Origin: Schistocerca nitens
Taxonomy: Eukaryota > Arthropoda > Insecta > Orthoptera > Acrididae
Direction of reading: 5' to 3'
DNA length: 64,000 bases
Assembly (NCBI RefSeq): GCF_023898315.1
Contig: NC_064621.1
Coordinates: 134,910,521 to 134,974,520 of the forward strand
The position numbers were made by a program, and so were the translations under genes. Within the stretch, counting starts at the first letter, position 1, and each line of letters begins with the position of its first letter. Under the pieces are notes generated by a model. The model saw only the letters and a program-made list of their open reading frames with translations. It was not told the DNA's origin and ran no database searches. Of this stretch, positions 42,775 to 55,704 are shown piece by piece.

Positions 42775-45700
42775 AGGTTGGTTGTTTTAAAGAGGGCGAA
42801 GGGACCAGACTGCTAAGTCATCGGTCCCTTGTTCTTACTAAAACAATTCTACAAGAGAAAGAATAAAACAAATGACACTCACAGCACAAAGCTGGGAGAC
42901 AGGAAAAAACCAGAAAAACTACAAAAGGGAAAAACACTACAATGAACAAAATAGGACAAGAAAACCAGAGAGAGACGCAAGAAGCAGGTAGAAGGGATTA
43001 AATCAAGAGAACAGATGGCCATGGGTGGCTGACTACGAGAATAAAAAGGATAAGCAAGCCGCTCTGCGACACATTGAAACCTCCAGGCTGAAAGCACAAG
43101 GGAGAAGGGCACAGAGGGACAAACCAAAAGCGCTAAAACTTAGACAGAAGGATAGAACCCTCCCCCCCTCCCGCCCTCACGCATAAAATGTAAAACTAAA
43201 TCAGCCAATGAGGCGTTGTCTGCTAAAATTAATGGTAACGAGTCCGATAACCGAAGATTTCGTCTCAGGGCAGTTGGACAGTGCAACAGAATATGGGCCA
43301 CTGTCAACTGGGCGCCGCACTGACCCTGAGGTGGGTCTTCACGGCACAGGAGATGGCCATGGGTCACCCTCTAGGCACTGCTCAGCAACACCTACCTGCA
43401 CTGGAGGAGCAGCAGAAAATGTAGAAGTTGTCAGCATACAGAGAGGGCCTACAGCTGCTGCTAGACCGTTAATGGACACTAAAATTAGACACTTAATATT
43501 GCGGGAACTAAGGGAGGCACAAACTTGGACACGGAAAGTACTGAGCGACAGGAAATTTTGGATAAAAATCGGGAGTGGGCCGGAGAGACTCCACTCATAT
43601 GATGCAGCAAGGATATGATGTCGCCAGGTCGTATCATAAGCTTTCATTAAACCGAAAAAGACGGCAATAGGGTGTTGGCGTCTGGAAAAAGCTGTTCGGA
43701 TGGCAGACACGAGGTGCACGAGATTATCAATGGTAGAGTGGCCGTGGTGGAAACTACCCTGCCACGGAGCCAGTAGGCCCTGTGACTCCAGCAGCCAACA
43801 CCCCCGCCCCCCCCCCCCTCACTATACACTCTAGCAATTTACAAAGAACGTTGGGGCAATGTGCAATGTACAAGGGCACTGAGGAGCGGTATATGGGGCG
43901 CTGTGGCATGCAGTGAATGAGAAGAGTTTCCCTGCTATCTGTTGTTTGAGGGTGCAAAAGGCTGTGGGGTAATTCTCCGACGCAGAGGCAAGAGCACAGT
44001 GCTCGGCATTTGCGTTTGAATCGGTAGATTGATATTAAGGCCAGAGACACCTGTCAGGTCCTGGTACCTAAAGACAGGTCTGATCTAGTCCAGACTTATG
44101 AAGGGGACGTATAGGATCCAACACTCCTGTTTCCGTCTTTTGATAATCCGGTGAATGCGGGCATGGAGCCATTTGAAAGTTATTAGGTGCTGCAGGGAAG
44201 AGTACCGCTTATGTCACTGCATAGCTCGCTAAAGCTCTTTAATTGCCTCGGCGATTTCCGGCGAACACCAAGGTAATGACTTTCGCTGGGGCCACCCTAA
44301 GGAACAATGGATCACGTTTTCTGCTGCAGAAACGATCGTTCTACTGACCCACTCAACCACTGCATCGATGATACCATGTGAGGGAGATACAACAGTGACA
44401 GCAGAAGTGAAAGCTTCCCAGTCTGCCTTGTTTAAAGCCCATCTGGATATGCGTTTGGGGAATGACGCTGGGGGAGTTACAGGAAGATGGGAAAGTGGTC
44501 ATTACCACAGAAGTCATCGTGGCCTCTCCCGTGGACAGATCGGAGAAGTCCTGGGCTGCAGAGAGATAAATCAATGGCTGAGTAAGTACCATGAGCCACA
44601 CTGAAATCTGTGGGAGCCCCAGTATTTAAAAGGCAGAGATAGAGCTGAGAGTAAATTGTAATCTCTGCCTCGGCCAGCAAGCATGGTGCCACCTCACAAT
44701 GGGTTATGGGCATTAAAATTTCCCAAATGTTGGAAAGGTTTAGCGAGTTGATGAATCAGTGCTTCCAATACGTTCAGGGGTACTACGCCATGTGGAGGAA
44801 GATACACATTGCAGACAATGATTTCCTGTGTCGTCCTTATCCTGTCAGCCACAGCTTCAATAGGAATTTCAAGGGGCACAGATTCACTATATACAGAGTT
44901 CAGGACACAGATGCAACCTCCACCTGACACTCTATTATATTGCTACAGTTCTTGTAATATCCACCATAGCTGTGGAGGGTAATGGTCCGCTTTGCCAGAA
45001 ACCTGGTTTCCTGGAGTGCAACACAGAAAGCAGGTGTAAAGCTTAACAGTTGCCGTAGCTCAGCCAGGTGATGTAAAAAACCGACGTAATTCGACTGGAG
45101 GATGACGTCATCGTGAGGCTGGGAAAGCATGAAGCGATAAAGGAGGCAATTTACGCCTCAGGGTCACCTGCTACCACCGACTTAGTACCTGAACATTCTA
45201 TATCCACTGTGTCTGAGAGTCCAGCGAGATCTAGGTCCTCCTTGGACGCCAGAATCTCCACCTCATCCTCAGATGTGGAGTTTGTTGGTAGTGGTGGCGT
45301 GGGTGCCGCCGCAAATGTTCTTGGGGGTCTTTTTTTTTAGATTTCTCTCTCTGCTCCTTGAGTTTCTCTGGCTGGGAGGTCTTCAGTGATTCAACCTCCG
45401 GTACTGAAGGCAGGTGTCTGCTTCCTCACCTCTATGAAGTTGGGGAGTGACCCAAGGGAACCCTTCCTGGTAAGAAGAGCTGAAGAAGACTGACGCTTCT
45501 CTGGCTGAGAAGTGAGGACTGATGTCCCCATCCCCGATGGTTGGACGCCATTGCTCACAAGGTAGGTGGTGTGGGATCAACAGGGAGAGAAGTGTTCCCC
45601 ACCATCAAGGGGGCAGATGAAGTCTTACATCTCTGGGAGCCAACTGTAAATGGCAGAACTGCTGAGGCTAGAACCATCGTTGTAGCAGTGGTGTAAGAGA

Positions 45701-46370
45701 ATGTCATAGGCACAGGATGTAGGTGTTTAAATTTCCTCTTAGCCTCAATGTAGGTCAATCGGTCTAGGGTCTTGTATTCCACGGTTTTCCTTTCTTTCTG
45801 TCGAATCCTGGAGTCTGGTGAGCAAGGGGAATGGTGTTCTCCATAGTTGGCACAGATGGGTGGCGGGGCTCATGGAATATTGGGATATTAAGGGCGTCCA
45901 CAATCTCTACAAGTGACGCTGGAAGTACAGTGGGAAGACATATACCCGAACTTCCAGCACTTAAAGCACCACATTGGGGGAGGGATATATGGTTTTACAT
46001 CACATCGGTAGACCATCACCTTGAAATTCTCAGGTAATGTGTCACGCTTGAACGCCAAGATGAAGGCGCCATTGGCAATTTGTTTATCCCTCGGACCCCA
46101 ATGGATGTGCTGGAGGAAATGAACACCTCGGTGTTCCAAGCTGGATTACAGTTCATGATCAGACTGCAAAAGAAGGTCCCTGTAGAATATAATACCCTGG
46201 CAAAAGTATATGACATATGGGAGCATCCATGCACAGAAAGTTTAGATAGTCATTTGGCCGCTTATCCTCAAACCTCCTACCTACAATTGCTCTTTTTTTC
46301 TGCAGGTGAAGGCCAGGCCGAGGGTTGAATAACAGGTGATGTCCATATCCGCCAAGTTTTGTCTTCCGAG
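42775..46370 (-). mobile_element. Decayed LINE with ORF1 and ORF2 remnants
   Basis: The 3' end lies near 42775-42840 (aagggaccagactgctaagt on the plus strand), a terminal sequence I recall from orthopteran LINEs. Coding remnants occur in the expected order on the minus strand, from ORF1 zinc knuckles (45900-46040) to the ORF2 C-terminus (43140-43330). Intervals between conserved blocks are too short for a full element, so it has internal deletions. Confidence 0.8.
43140..46140 (-). pseudogene. LINE ORF1/ORF2 remnants (zinc knuckle, endonuclease, reverse transcriptase)
   Basis: Readable pieces in 5'-to-3' order are: an ORF1 segment with CFKCWKFGYMSSHC near 45910-45950; an apurinic-type endonuclease N-terminus (LSFTPAFCVALQETRFL) near 45000-45040; its middle (IIVCNVYLPPHG near 44790-44830, GNFNAHNPL near 44694-44720); its end (GNDHFPIFL near 44477-44500); a reverse-transcriptase piece (HPIAVFFGLMKAYDTTWRHH) near 43600-43680; and a C-terminal zinc-like block (QCGAQLTVAHILLHCP) near 43270-43320. 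Frames differ between pieces and many stops intervene. The reverse-transcriptase palm is largely deleted. It resembles Jockey/R1-type LINEs. Confidence 0.82.
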
Positions 46371-46706
46371 CTTAGACATGAAGTTTGTACAATATCACTC
46401 CGCTATCTGGAACCAACCGTCTGTAAACTGTAGGTTACTATTGGCAGTCTAGGGTCCGCTATACGCCTGGTCACAAGTGGCTTTGCTGTCTTGTTTTGTG
46501 GGCGTCTCTGCTGCCGATTGTTTTCCACGATTTCGGGTGGACAGTGTTAATCGCTTCCGTGCTACAACCTAAATCAGATGGTCGTCCATGTGCTCTCATC
46601 TCTTGTTTCTTCATGTACTGAAGTGGTCATGAGTTTATCTAAGGGTGATGAAAAAGTTTGCGTTTCTAGGACATGTAGTTCAGAATTAGTATGTCAATCA
46701 GGCAAA

Positions 46707-46955
46707 ATAGCCACAGTTACTGAGGTAAACGTCCCATCAGTGCACCAGTTAGAAGATACCTGTTTGGTAAAACACTGTGTCCTGCTCTGTGTGAAGAAGT
46801 CCGTAACTGCCTGTTGCACATTCTCGTCCGACAGGAACTGCCGACTCTTCAAGGTCGTCATCAAGGAACCGAAGGTATGAGAATCACATGGGGAAAGATC
46901 AGTGTGGTAGGGCGGGTTCCCGAGTGTCTCCCACTTGAGTTGATGTAACTTCTGA
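46707..46955 (-). pseudogene. mariner transposase C-terminal relic
   Basis: On the minus strand the frame contains LGNPPYHTDLSPCDSHTFGS and then SRQFLSDENVQQAVTDFF. This corresponds to the YSPDLSPCDxxxFGPLK block with the third catalytic aspartate and the following helix of mariner proteins. Nothing N-terminal of this block is clear. No inverted ends were found. It is distinct from both intact mariner types in the window. Confidence 0.7.
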
Positions 46956-46959
46956 TCTC

Positions 46960-49365
46960 CCCCATATCGACTGGCGTCCTGTATCGAATCACGGTGTAAG
47001 ACGTCGTGGTCTCCTGACCTTCATTGCTTACATATCCCGCCCTCACAACCATATTCCGCACGTCAAGACGCTTCATACGAACCCAAACTCGATAAGATAA
47101 AGTCAGTGTTGTATGAATTCATGTAAACGATATGCAAATAACAAGTAAGTGCACCGTGGTTGAAATACTCGAGGCTAGCGTACACACACACATTCCAGAC
47201 ACGACGGTCACAGGAGCTTTTAGTTCGGGAGAGGCAAACTGCACGCCAGGAGGCCGGTCCCAACCTATCTACGTCGGCCGGTGACCGCCCGTAGAGCAGA
47301 CAGCGTTTGCCCGAGTGAAAGGACGACCCCGTGTTCGGCTTAAAAGCAAATTCCGCTACATTGTGTGGGAGCGCCCAGTCTACGCATTCTTTACAATACA
47401 GCACACAGTTTCAGAGATTTTCACAGTGAGATAGCAAACGCCAAACACCGATACTACAGATTTCCGGATTGGTCGCCTTAAACGAAACGTCATTCTCCCG
47501 TTTTAGAAGAGCAATGCTGATTGGCAGATGATATTCCTGACGCCTTGAGCTGAAGGAGTAATGGAAGAGACCGAAAATACACCCCTTCACGTCTGGCGTG
47601 GAGAGGGGCCGTTGCGTTGTCGCTCTTGGAGCGTGAACACGTAACGAGAGCGTGCGCGCTCATACGTGTACTCAAAGAGTGAGGAACAAGTCTCTCCTCA
47701 GTATTTCACTGGGAGAGCACCTCTGTCGAGAGCGAATCGGAGTGTATATTGAGTCCTTGCGATTAAGCGTTGTTCACTGTGGTGGCCGCCACACTCATTG
47801 TGTGGTGTGAACGGACAGAGTTATAGTTAAACGCCTGTGAGCGAATTTTTGAGTGGCATCGCGGTGGACTGGTTATCTGACCGGTGTACCACACCAATAG
47901 ACTAGAGACGAATGGGAGGCCTTGACTTCATCAAGGCGTAGGGAGAGTTTGATTGGTAAAGGTCAATCGACATAGAACGAGAGTTATCTTATTTGTCAGC
48001 AGCAAGCGGCACGGACAGCAGTCATCGCAGCTTACGGTATTGTGCGCTACAGCTATTGCGAGCCCCATATTTCCTCCACAACAATACACTGCATTTCACA
48101 CGCGACAGCCTCGACCGTACCTAGCAACATTCTAATGGATAATTATTCAAGTTGAGTAGGCGCGCCTCTCAGCCATTCTGCCAAGTCAATAACAATCTTA
48201 AACTTCGTATAGAAATTTCATTAGCGAATCCTATCCTTAAGAGGTAACTTCACATTCTGAAAAGAATCCGGAAATAACTTGTTAAGTTCATAAATAAAAG
48301 GGCCATTGTGATTTCTCAGAATTTTGGCAAAAATAAATAATAATTTTCGTGAGTTTCATGTTTTTCTTACAATAACTAGCACTACTCCAGTACCCAAGTA
48401 TCCCACTAGTTACGTAAGAAATTTTGGGAATTTTGGTCTCATTTCCTTACAGTGGATGACTCCGGAAGATATTTATTGCTGAAAGTTTTTCAGGAATTTC
48501 TCTTTACAACGTTAGGAGCGTCTGTCTGACTTCTGTAGTAGTGTGGGGGTGGAAATTGCATCTTGCAGGAGCCACAGGTAAAGGGTACATCTCAGATTAA
48601 TCCGTCGTGCAGAATGACAGAATAGCACCCACACGCTCACAACAGCCAGCACGGAACTTGGCGCACCATTCCAAAACGGTGGTGAAACGTCTCCATATGT
48701 CGTCCACATAAACACCTTATGACCTAATAATTGTGCTTGTTCTATGTGTTGTTTTTCATGACATTTCACCTTGTAAGCTTCATACATTTATTTCTCTGTA
48801 ACTTGCATTTTTATCAGTGTTTTATTTCTGTGATTATTTAAGAGATTGCAGGCACACTCACTTCTGATATGGTGTTATGCTTCTTAATGTTCATAGGGAA
48901 GATGATCTTTATTACTTGGTTGCTATACTGGATACAGTTTGACTTCTTTTATATGCTGAAATGGTTGGCAGTAGTTAACACTCTTCCTTGTGCGCTCTAG
49001 TGAAGGATTAGCGGTAAGCTTTACCTGCGTCCAAAGGAAGAGGTTGCCTATTTACACGACTGCAGTAAAAGCGTACGGTGGCTGAGGGCCAAGGGGAGCG
49101 TTTTTTCTGCGGAACCTGGGTAAAAACGTTTCTGACTGCCCAGTTCTACGGTTTCATTTTGCAGATACGTTGGATGGCGCCACGTCCAGGTAGGTTGACT
49201 AGTGCAGAGGAGTTCCTGCTGCTATGGGCAGAGCATTGACGACTGGCAATAAAGCTGAGGATGGGCTCTTGATAGACAGGAAGCCGATGAGGTGACTGTG
49301 TGTTTCTGCGAACTTCTGTGGGACAGGTCAGTGGCGCACAGACATCCTGCCTCTGCAACGAAACA
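46960..49365. other. Unassigned DNA, GC-richer from 47200 to 48130
   Basis: The stretch at about 47200-48130 is GC-richer, with few stops but no coherent protein. It contains a hairpin-like ccacactcattgtgtgg near 47790. It may be part of an LTR or other retroelement leader, but I could not find a matching second copy in the window. From 48150 on it is AT-rich and featureless. Confidence 0.35.
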
Positions 49366-49367
49366 TA

Positions 49368-50751
49368 CACTACTGGCCATTGAAATTGCTACACCACGAA
49401 GATGACGTACTACAGACGCGAAATTTAACCGACAGGAAGAAGATGCTGTGATATGCAAATAATTAGCTTTTCAGAGCATTCACACAAGGTTTGCGCCGGT
49501 AGCGACACCTACAACTTTGCTGACATGAGGAAAGTTTCCAACCGATTTCTCATACACAAACAGCAGTTGACCGTCGTGACGTTGTTGTGATGCCTCGTGT
49601 AAGGAGGAGAAATGCGCACCATCACGTTTCCGACTTTGATTAAGGTCGGATTGTAGCCTATCGCGATTGCGGTTTATCGTATAGTGACATTGCTGCTCGC
49701 GTTGATCGAGATCCAGTGACTGTTAACAGAATACGGAATCGGTGGGTTCAGGAGGGTAATACGGAACGCCGTGCTGAATCCCAACGGCCTCATATCACTA
49801 GAAGTCGAGATCACAGGCATCTTATCCGCATGGCTGTAACGGTTCGTGCACCCACGTCTCGATCCCTGAGTCAACAGATGCGGACAACATCCATCTGCAC
49901 CAACAGTTGACGACGTTTGCAGCAGCATGGACTATCAGCTCGGAGGCCATGGCTGCGGTTACGCTTGACGCTGCATCACAGACAGGAGCGCCTGCGATGG
50001 TGTACTCAACGACTAACCTGGGTGCACGAATGGCAAAACGTCATTTTTTCGGATGAATCCAGGTTCTGTTTACAGCATCATGATGTTTGCATCCGTGTTT
50101 GGCGACATCGCGGTGCACGCACATTGGAAGCGTGTATTCGTCATCGCCATACTGGCGTATCACCCGGCGTGATGGTATGGGTTGCCATTGTTTACACGTC
50201 TCGGTCACCTCTTGTTCGCATTACGTCACTTTGAACAGAGGACGTTACATTTTAGATGTGTTACGACCCGTGCTTCTACTCATCATTCGATCCCTGCGAA
50301 ACACTACATTTGAGCAGGATAATGCACGACCACATGTTGCAGGTCCTGTATGGGCCTTTCTGGATACAGAAAATGTTCGACTGCTGCCCTGGCCAGCACA
50401 TTCCCTAGATCTCTCACCAATTGATAACGTCTGGTCAATGGTGGCCAATTAACTGGCTCGTCACAATATGCCAGTCACTACTCTTGAGGAACTGTGGTAT
50501 CGCGTTGAAGCTGCATGGGCAGCTGTACGTGTACACGCCATCCAAGCTCTGTTTTACTCAATTCCCAGACGTATCAAAGCCGTTATTACGGCCAGAGTTG
50601 GTTGTTATGGGTACTGATTTCTCAGGATCTATGCACACAAACTGTGTGAAAATGTAATCACATGTCAGCTCTAGTATAATATATTTTCCAATGAATACCC
50701 GTTTATCATCTGCGTTTCTTCTTGGTGTAGCAATTTTAATGGCCAGTAGTG
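49368..50751 (+). mobile_element. Tc1-like element, copy 2 of the 31537 family
   Basis: Ends cactactggccattgaaatt and, inverted at the right, cactactggccattaaaatt. Left flank TA is at 49366-49367. The right flank is CA and not TA, so that position has mutated. Orientation is opposite to copy 1. Confidence 0.92.
49590..50657 (+). pseudogene. Tc1 transposase pseudogene, copy 2
   Basis: The ATG at 49590 begins MPRVRRRNAHHHVSDFD and meets TAA at 49641. The helix-turn-helix block (VTVNRIRNRWVQEGNTE), the first catalytic block (FSDESRFCLQHHD) and the second (FEQDNARPHV) are readable in different frames. The third catalytic block reads SPIDNVWSMVAN, with D in place of the family's E at spacing 34. 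Stops and frameshifts disable it. The breaks differ from those in copy 1, so the two decayed separately. Confidence 0.88.
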
Positions 50752-52850
50752 CAATTGTGAAGGCACGAGGCTTTTAGCGAGTTTGTGGCTGTTCTTTGGA
50801 AAGTTCGAAATGGATGTAACAGGGGAGATGACAATCTTTTTATGGAGGGCTGCGGTTCCATCCAGGTCATGCTTTTAGCAAATGCGTGGGAAAGAGGGCG
50901 CGAAGATGAATCTTTTTTCCTTTCCTCCCAATTAATTTTTAAAGTCACTGGTTGGTCAAATCTGCATATGCAGAGCAAGGGGCGGTCTCCCAGCTTTGAA
51001 TGCTGCACTCCAGCTTATGATTGCCTTGGGATAGAGTGGCTGTAGTCTAAGATCTAAATTTGATATGCTACTGAGTCGGCGAGGAAAGCTGAGAGAAAGA
51101 GGACACTTTTGTACTGGCGCTTCGCTACTAAAGAAGTGCAGGTCGTTACCTAAACGGTGAGACTTGTGTCGTTTACTAGTGTGCCACTTAGAGCCTGTGC
51201 CAGTCACCATCTGAACCATCAGAGGTACTGCATCTAGCATCTTGCACACAACGAGTGATGCGTGGGTGTACTTATTTGTATTGAGTCGGCCATCTAAACA
51301 TTTGAGATATTCTCTCACGCATAGTCATGGCATGGAGTCAAATTGGTTTGGCAGATCAGTGAACGGGTCCACCTACGCACTGGAATCCACCAGGGTTTCA
51401 GAGACTCATAGGGAAGTACCTGCGTTCCAAATTAGCCGAATGCGAGCCCGCGTACTGGCACATTTTCGGGCGCGTGCCATTAATAACAGGTTGCAGCCGT
51501 GCTTGACTCCAGTCGCCAAACGCATCGTGGTGTGTCACCCTGACCAGCAGGAGGGTAAAGTACTCGCTGCTACGGCATAAGGCTCCACTATATGCCTCTC
51601 AGCACCCTGTTCTATGGAACCATATTTTTCTTTATGGAATAGTAGAGTACAGATGATTGACTGTAGCGTAGTTTTTGGGTCATACCACGGATTCACACTT
51701 ATGAAGTCAGGGAAAGCGACTAGTGTTCTGGTTAGTGGCGTGTATTGATCCCCAGCTGATCACTTTGTTCACCATAGACCGCATATCACTGATTGCATTT
51801 GTCCAGTAAAAAATGTTTGTGTGTCGTTTCTTTAGTCATTTTTTTGTCTTGTGATGCTTAGAACGAATAAATCTGCATAATGTTATTTAGACCATAACTC
51901 CTTCCAGTGTTCTGATAAACATTATACCTTTGCCATTTTTATTAAAGTCTTGATTACAACTGAAAGTTGGAAGCTTGCATATTTTGTACACTTCCGTGTT
52001 CTCCACTTGCATTTGTTTGTAGGCGATGCTTAGTTTTTACTGATGTCCTTATGTTATTTTATCTTATAATTTTTATATTTTATGCATTTGATTTCTCGTA
52101 AAGATTGAATACTCTCTGACAATTTTATAAATGGTCATTCTCATGAGTTCACACAAAATATGTAGTTTTTACTTACTTGTTTTACATCCTGTATAAGATA
52201 AAATGTTTAGTTTAACATAAGATTCCTTGACACAAGAATAGATTTTCTAATCTCTGAATTATGCAAAATTTTCTTTTTGATAAAAAAATGATTGGAAATA
52301 CTCTTCCAGTTCAAGAACACTCCCTGCTCATTTTTTTTCTCTGGAGGGGTAAGATTACCATGTGAGCCATTTCACCTATCTTGGAAAGTAACCTTCGCTT
52401 TTGCTATAATTCTTAATGACTCTGATGTTCAGTATGACTATGCCTTGAGAGAAAGATGGACGATAGTGTGTAATATTACAGCAGCATTTCAACGCCAGAG
52501 AAGAATGTCTTTTTGAATTTCAAATTCAGAACTATGTTTTGTACGTATCTGTGTAATCCAGTATCATGTATTCATATCTTTCCTTTCCCCACTGTCGTCT
52601 GCTAGTATGAATGTGTGGTTTCTCTGTAGCTGTCACTTCAAGTTTCTTTAGTTGCCAGGAGATTTTCCTGGATGTTAAGGGCAATTTTGCCAACCTTTGT
52701 GTAGACCTTTGAATACGGTCACGTTGTACCATAGTGGCATTAGTGGCCACTAGTCAGCGTCCATTGTGAGGCTGACACAGGCAGAAACCGCTCACGCTCT
52801 CTGGGGCGTTCCAAGTTGCTGTGTGGTCCCCAGTAAAGGGGCAGGTTAGT
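50752..52850. other. Unassigned AT-rich DNA
   Basis: No family is recognised. The frame 51242-51580 has no domain resemblance. The rest is AT-rich with no transposon ends that I can identify. Confidence 0.4.
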
Positions 52851-52855
52851 TTGAA

Positions 52856-53468
52856 ACGTCCCCTTCGAAAATAATAAATGACTGTGCTTAAACTGACATA
52901 CAATATTTTTTAGCGCAACGCAATCTGACTTCCAGAAGTCCCTACAAAAGAATGGCCCTGACTAACATTAACCTATACCTTTCACAAATCACTTACCTCA
53001 CAAAAATCTTGGTTACTCGAACTACTGCAATACAGCTAGCGCCACTACTGCCAGCTAAATAAAAGATTCAAACTACTGAAGGCACTAACTACTGATAAGC
53101 ATAGTTAGCAAATGAAAGATTTTGATAGAGAACAAACAATGTATTTACCTTAATAATGTTCAAAAGTCATAATATATATATCAGTTCGTGACATCCAGTC
53201 TTACAAATTTACTGTCTCTGATGGACACACGTCCAGATCATCCGCTCTCAAAACTGCGCCATCTCTCTCCCCACATCCACCACTGCTGGCGGTTCACCTC
53301 CAACTGCGCAACGCTACGCGCTGTTAACAGCCAACTGCCCAACACTACAATAGCAAATTCCAACAATGCAAACCAGCCACAGACTGCACACAGCAGAGGC
53401 AGTGATTTTCATACAGAGCGCTACGTGGCGTTACCAACATAAAAACCTAAACAGCCTACTTACAAGTT
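52856..53468. repeat. Non-coding dispersed repeat (about 610 bp)
   Basis: It begins ttgaaacgtccccttcgaaa and ends near aacctaaacagcctacttac. I recognise it as a common non-coding interspersed repeat of Schistocerca-type genomes, from memory only. There are no long ORFs and no obvious inverted ends. It could be a non-autonomous retroelement or DNA element. Confidence 0.5.
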
Positions 53469-54210
53469 TTGTTCTTCCCTAGTAGGACGCCGGTCAGTAA
53501 GGGTTCTCTGAGTAGCTAAGTTGACGTGTTGAAGAGTTAGCTTTGTTTGAGTTTCCGGTGGCCACTGTGGTATGTTGCTTTGATAACCATGCCGCACCAA
53601 TTGTTTCACTCAGCATCCAGTTTTTTAGATGAAATAAATTGTGCAACTGCAACTTGACGTGGACGAGCGGTGTCGCCACGTGATATGCAGTTTCCCTTAG
53701 TTTTGTGTGTTATGTATGAATGTGTTATGTGATTTGTGGAACGCTTGTGTTAAATTTGATTTAATTTACCGTCCAATTTGTGTTTCATTCCAACAGACGT
53801 AGCAGCCTCTACTCTGCTGCACCACGTGCATCTGTTTATAAACCATGAGGCTTCAATTCGACGTAAATGCCTCTCGTGTTCGAACTGAAGCCTCAGTTTC
53901 ATTGCGGAGTAGATGTGCTCATGTTTGGTAAATTTATTTACAAAATTACTGAGTTATACGGAATTTCAGAAGTGGCCTTTATTCTCTGAAATTCATCATT
54001 AAACCAAATCGCACTCTGACCGAATGAGCTTACACGAGGAGTGGGGGAGCCTTTCTTTTAAATTCTGTCTTCCGTTATGTGCGTGATCAGTGTGAACGTG
54101 GTGAACGTGATCTTGATAAATCGTAACCAGTATTTTAGCAAACTTGTTCCACATTTGTCGGTCCAGTTGTATAAGGTACCGTGTGTCGAGATTCACACGT
54201 CAACATCCCA
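53469..54210. other. Unassigned DNA
   Basis: No coding sequence or repeat family is recognised between the dispersed repeat and the mariner. A short inverted similarity (cctcaattcgacgtaaat and gttcgaactgaagcctca) near 53848-53895 is not developed enough to call. Confidence 0.35.
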
Positions 54211-54212
54211 AG

Positions 54213-55554
54213 TACGAGGGCAGTTCAATAAGTAATGCAACACATTTTTTTTCTGAAACAGGGGTTGTTTTATTCAGCATTGAAATACACCAGGTTATTC
54301 CCCAATCCTTTAGCTACACAACACTATTTTTCAACGTAATCTCCATTCAATGCTACGGCCTTACGCCACCTTGAAATGAGGGCCTGTATGCCTGCACGGT
54401 ACCATTCCACTGGTCGATGTCGGAGCCAACGTCGTACTGCATCAATAACTTCTTCATCACCCGCGTAGTGCCTCCCACGGATTGCGTCCTTCATTGGGCC
54501 AAACATATGGAAATCCGACGGTGCGAGATCGGGGCTGTAGGGTGCATGAGGAAGAACAGTCCACTGAAGTTTTGTGAGCTCCTCTAGGGTGCGAAGACTT
54601 GTGTGAGGTCTTGCGTTGTCATGAAGAAGGAGAAGTTCGTTCAGATTTTTGTGCCTACGAACACGCTGAAGTCGTTTCTTCAATTTCTGAAGAGTAGCAC
54701 AATACACTTCAGAGTTGATCGTTTGACCATGGGGAAGGACATCGAACAGAATAACCCCTTCAGGGTCCCAGAAGACTGTAACCATGACTTTACCGGCTGA
54801 GGGTATGGCTTTAAACTTTTTCTTGGTAGGGGAGTGGGTGTGGCGCCACTCCATTGATTGCCGTTTTGTTTCAGGTTCGAAGTGATGAACCCATGTTTCA
54901 TCGCCTGTAACAATCTTTGACAAGAAATTGTCACCCTCAGCCACATGACGAGCAAGCAATTCCGCACAGATGGTTCTCCTTTGCTCTTTATGGTGTTCGG
55001 TTAGACAACGAGGGACCCAGCGGGAACAAACCTTTGAATATCCCAACTGGTGAACAATTGTGACAGCACTACCAACAGAGATGTCAAGTTGAGCACTGAG
55101 TTGTTTGATGGTGATCCGTCGATCATCTCGAACGAGTGTGTTCGCACGCTCCGCCATTGCAGGAGTCACAGCTGTGCACGGCCGGCCCGCACGCGGGAGA
55201 TCAGACAGTCTTGCTTGACCTTGCGGCGATGATGACACACGCTTTGCCCAACGACTCACCGTGCTTTTGTCCACTGTCAGATCACCGTAGACATTCTGCA
55301 AGCGCCTATGAATATCTGAGATGCCCTGGTTTTCCGCCAAAAGAAACTCGATCACTGCCCGTTGTTTGCAACGCACATCCGTTACAGACGCCATTTTAAC
55401 AGCTCCGTACAGCGCTGCCACCTGTCGGAAGTCAATGAAACTATACGAGACGAAGCGGGAATGTTTGAAAATATTCCACAAGAAATTTCCGGTTTTTTCA
55501 ACCAAAATTGGCCGAGAAAAAAAATGTGTTGCATTACTTATTGAACTGCCCTCG
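54213..55554 (-). mobile_element. mariner element, complete, copy 2
   Basis: The 1342-bp element is nearly identical to 15833-17172, including both inverted ends. TA at 54211-54212 and 55555-55556 flank it. The flanking DNA is unrelated to that of copy 1, so the two are independent insertions and not a duplicated segment. Confidence 0.95.
54324..55394 (-). CDS. mariner transposase, 356 aa, apparently intact, copy 2
   Basis: Same protein as 15942-17012, with the DD34D triad at about residues 165, 259 and 294 and the full helix-turn-helix region. Differences from copy 1 include T for A in GDLTVDK, I for F in LSKIVTGD, P for A in FWDPEGV, L for R in RTLEELT and G for D in HYAGDEE, with one more in the upstream leader frame. 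The leader differs little, so both descend from a recent common source. The start at 55394 was chosen for family length. The frame is open upstream to 55505. Confidence 0.93.
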   Translation of the reverse strand: MASVTDVRCKQRAVIEFLLAENQGISDIHRRLQNVYGDLTVDKSTVSRWAKRVSSSPQGQARLSDLPRAGRPCTAVTPAMAERANTLVRDDRRITIKQLSAQLDISVGSAVTIVHQLGYSKVCSRWVPRCLTEHHKEQRRTICAELLARHVAEGDNFLSKIVTGDETWVHHFEPETKRQSMEWRHTHSPTKKKFKAIPSAGKVMVTVFWDPEGVILFDVLPHGQTINSEVYCATLQKLKKRLQRVRRHKNLNELLLLHDNARPHTSLRTLEELTKLQWTVLPHAPYSPDLAPSDFHMFGPMKDAIRGRHYAGDEEVIDAVRRWLRHRPVEWYRAGIQALISRWRKAVALNGDYVEK

Positions 55555-55704
55555 TACTTGTGTATGTTTTACTTCTACCGAGTATACAAATATTAATTAT
55601 TGCTAAATCCGCTGCTGTTACATCTCACAGCGCCATTTCGCTCACCAATCAGGATCCTCAAAATCAGTGAGTTTTGTTTCAATGAAATTTATTATGATTA
55701 TTGT

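Noticed and set aside
47200-48130. LTR of a retrovirus-like element
   Set aside because: No second copy, no terminal TG...CA with duplication and no primer-binding site could be found in the window.
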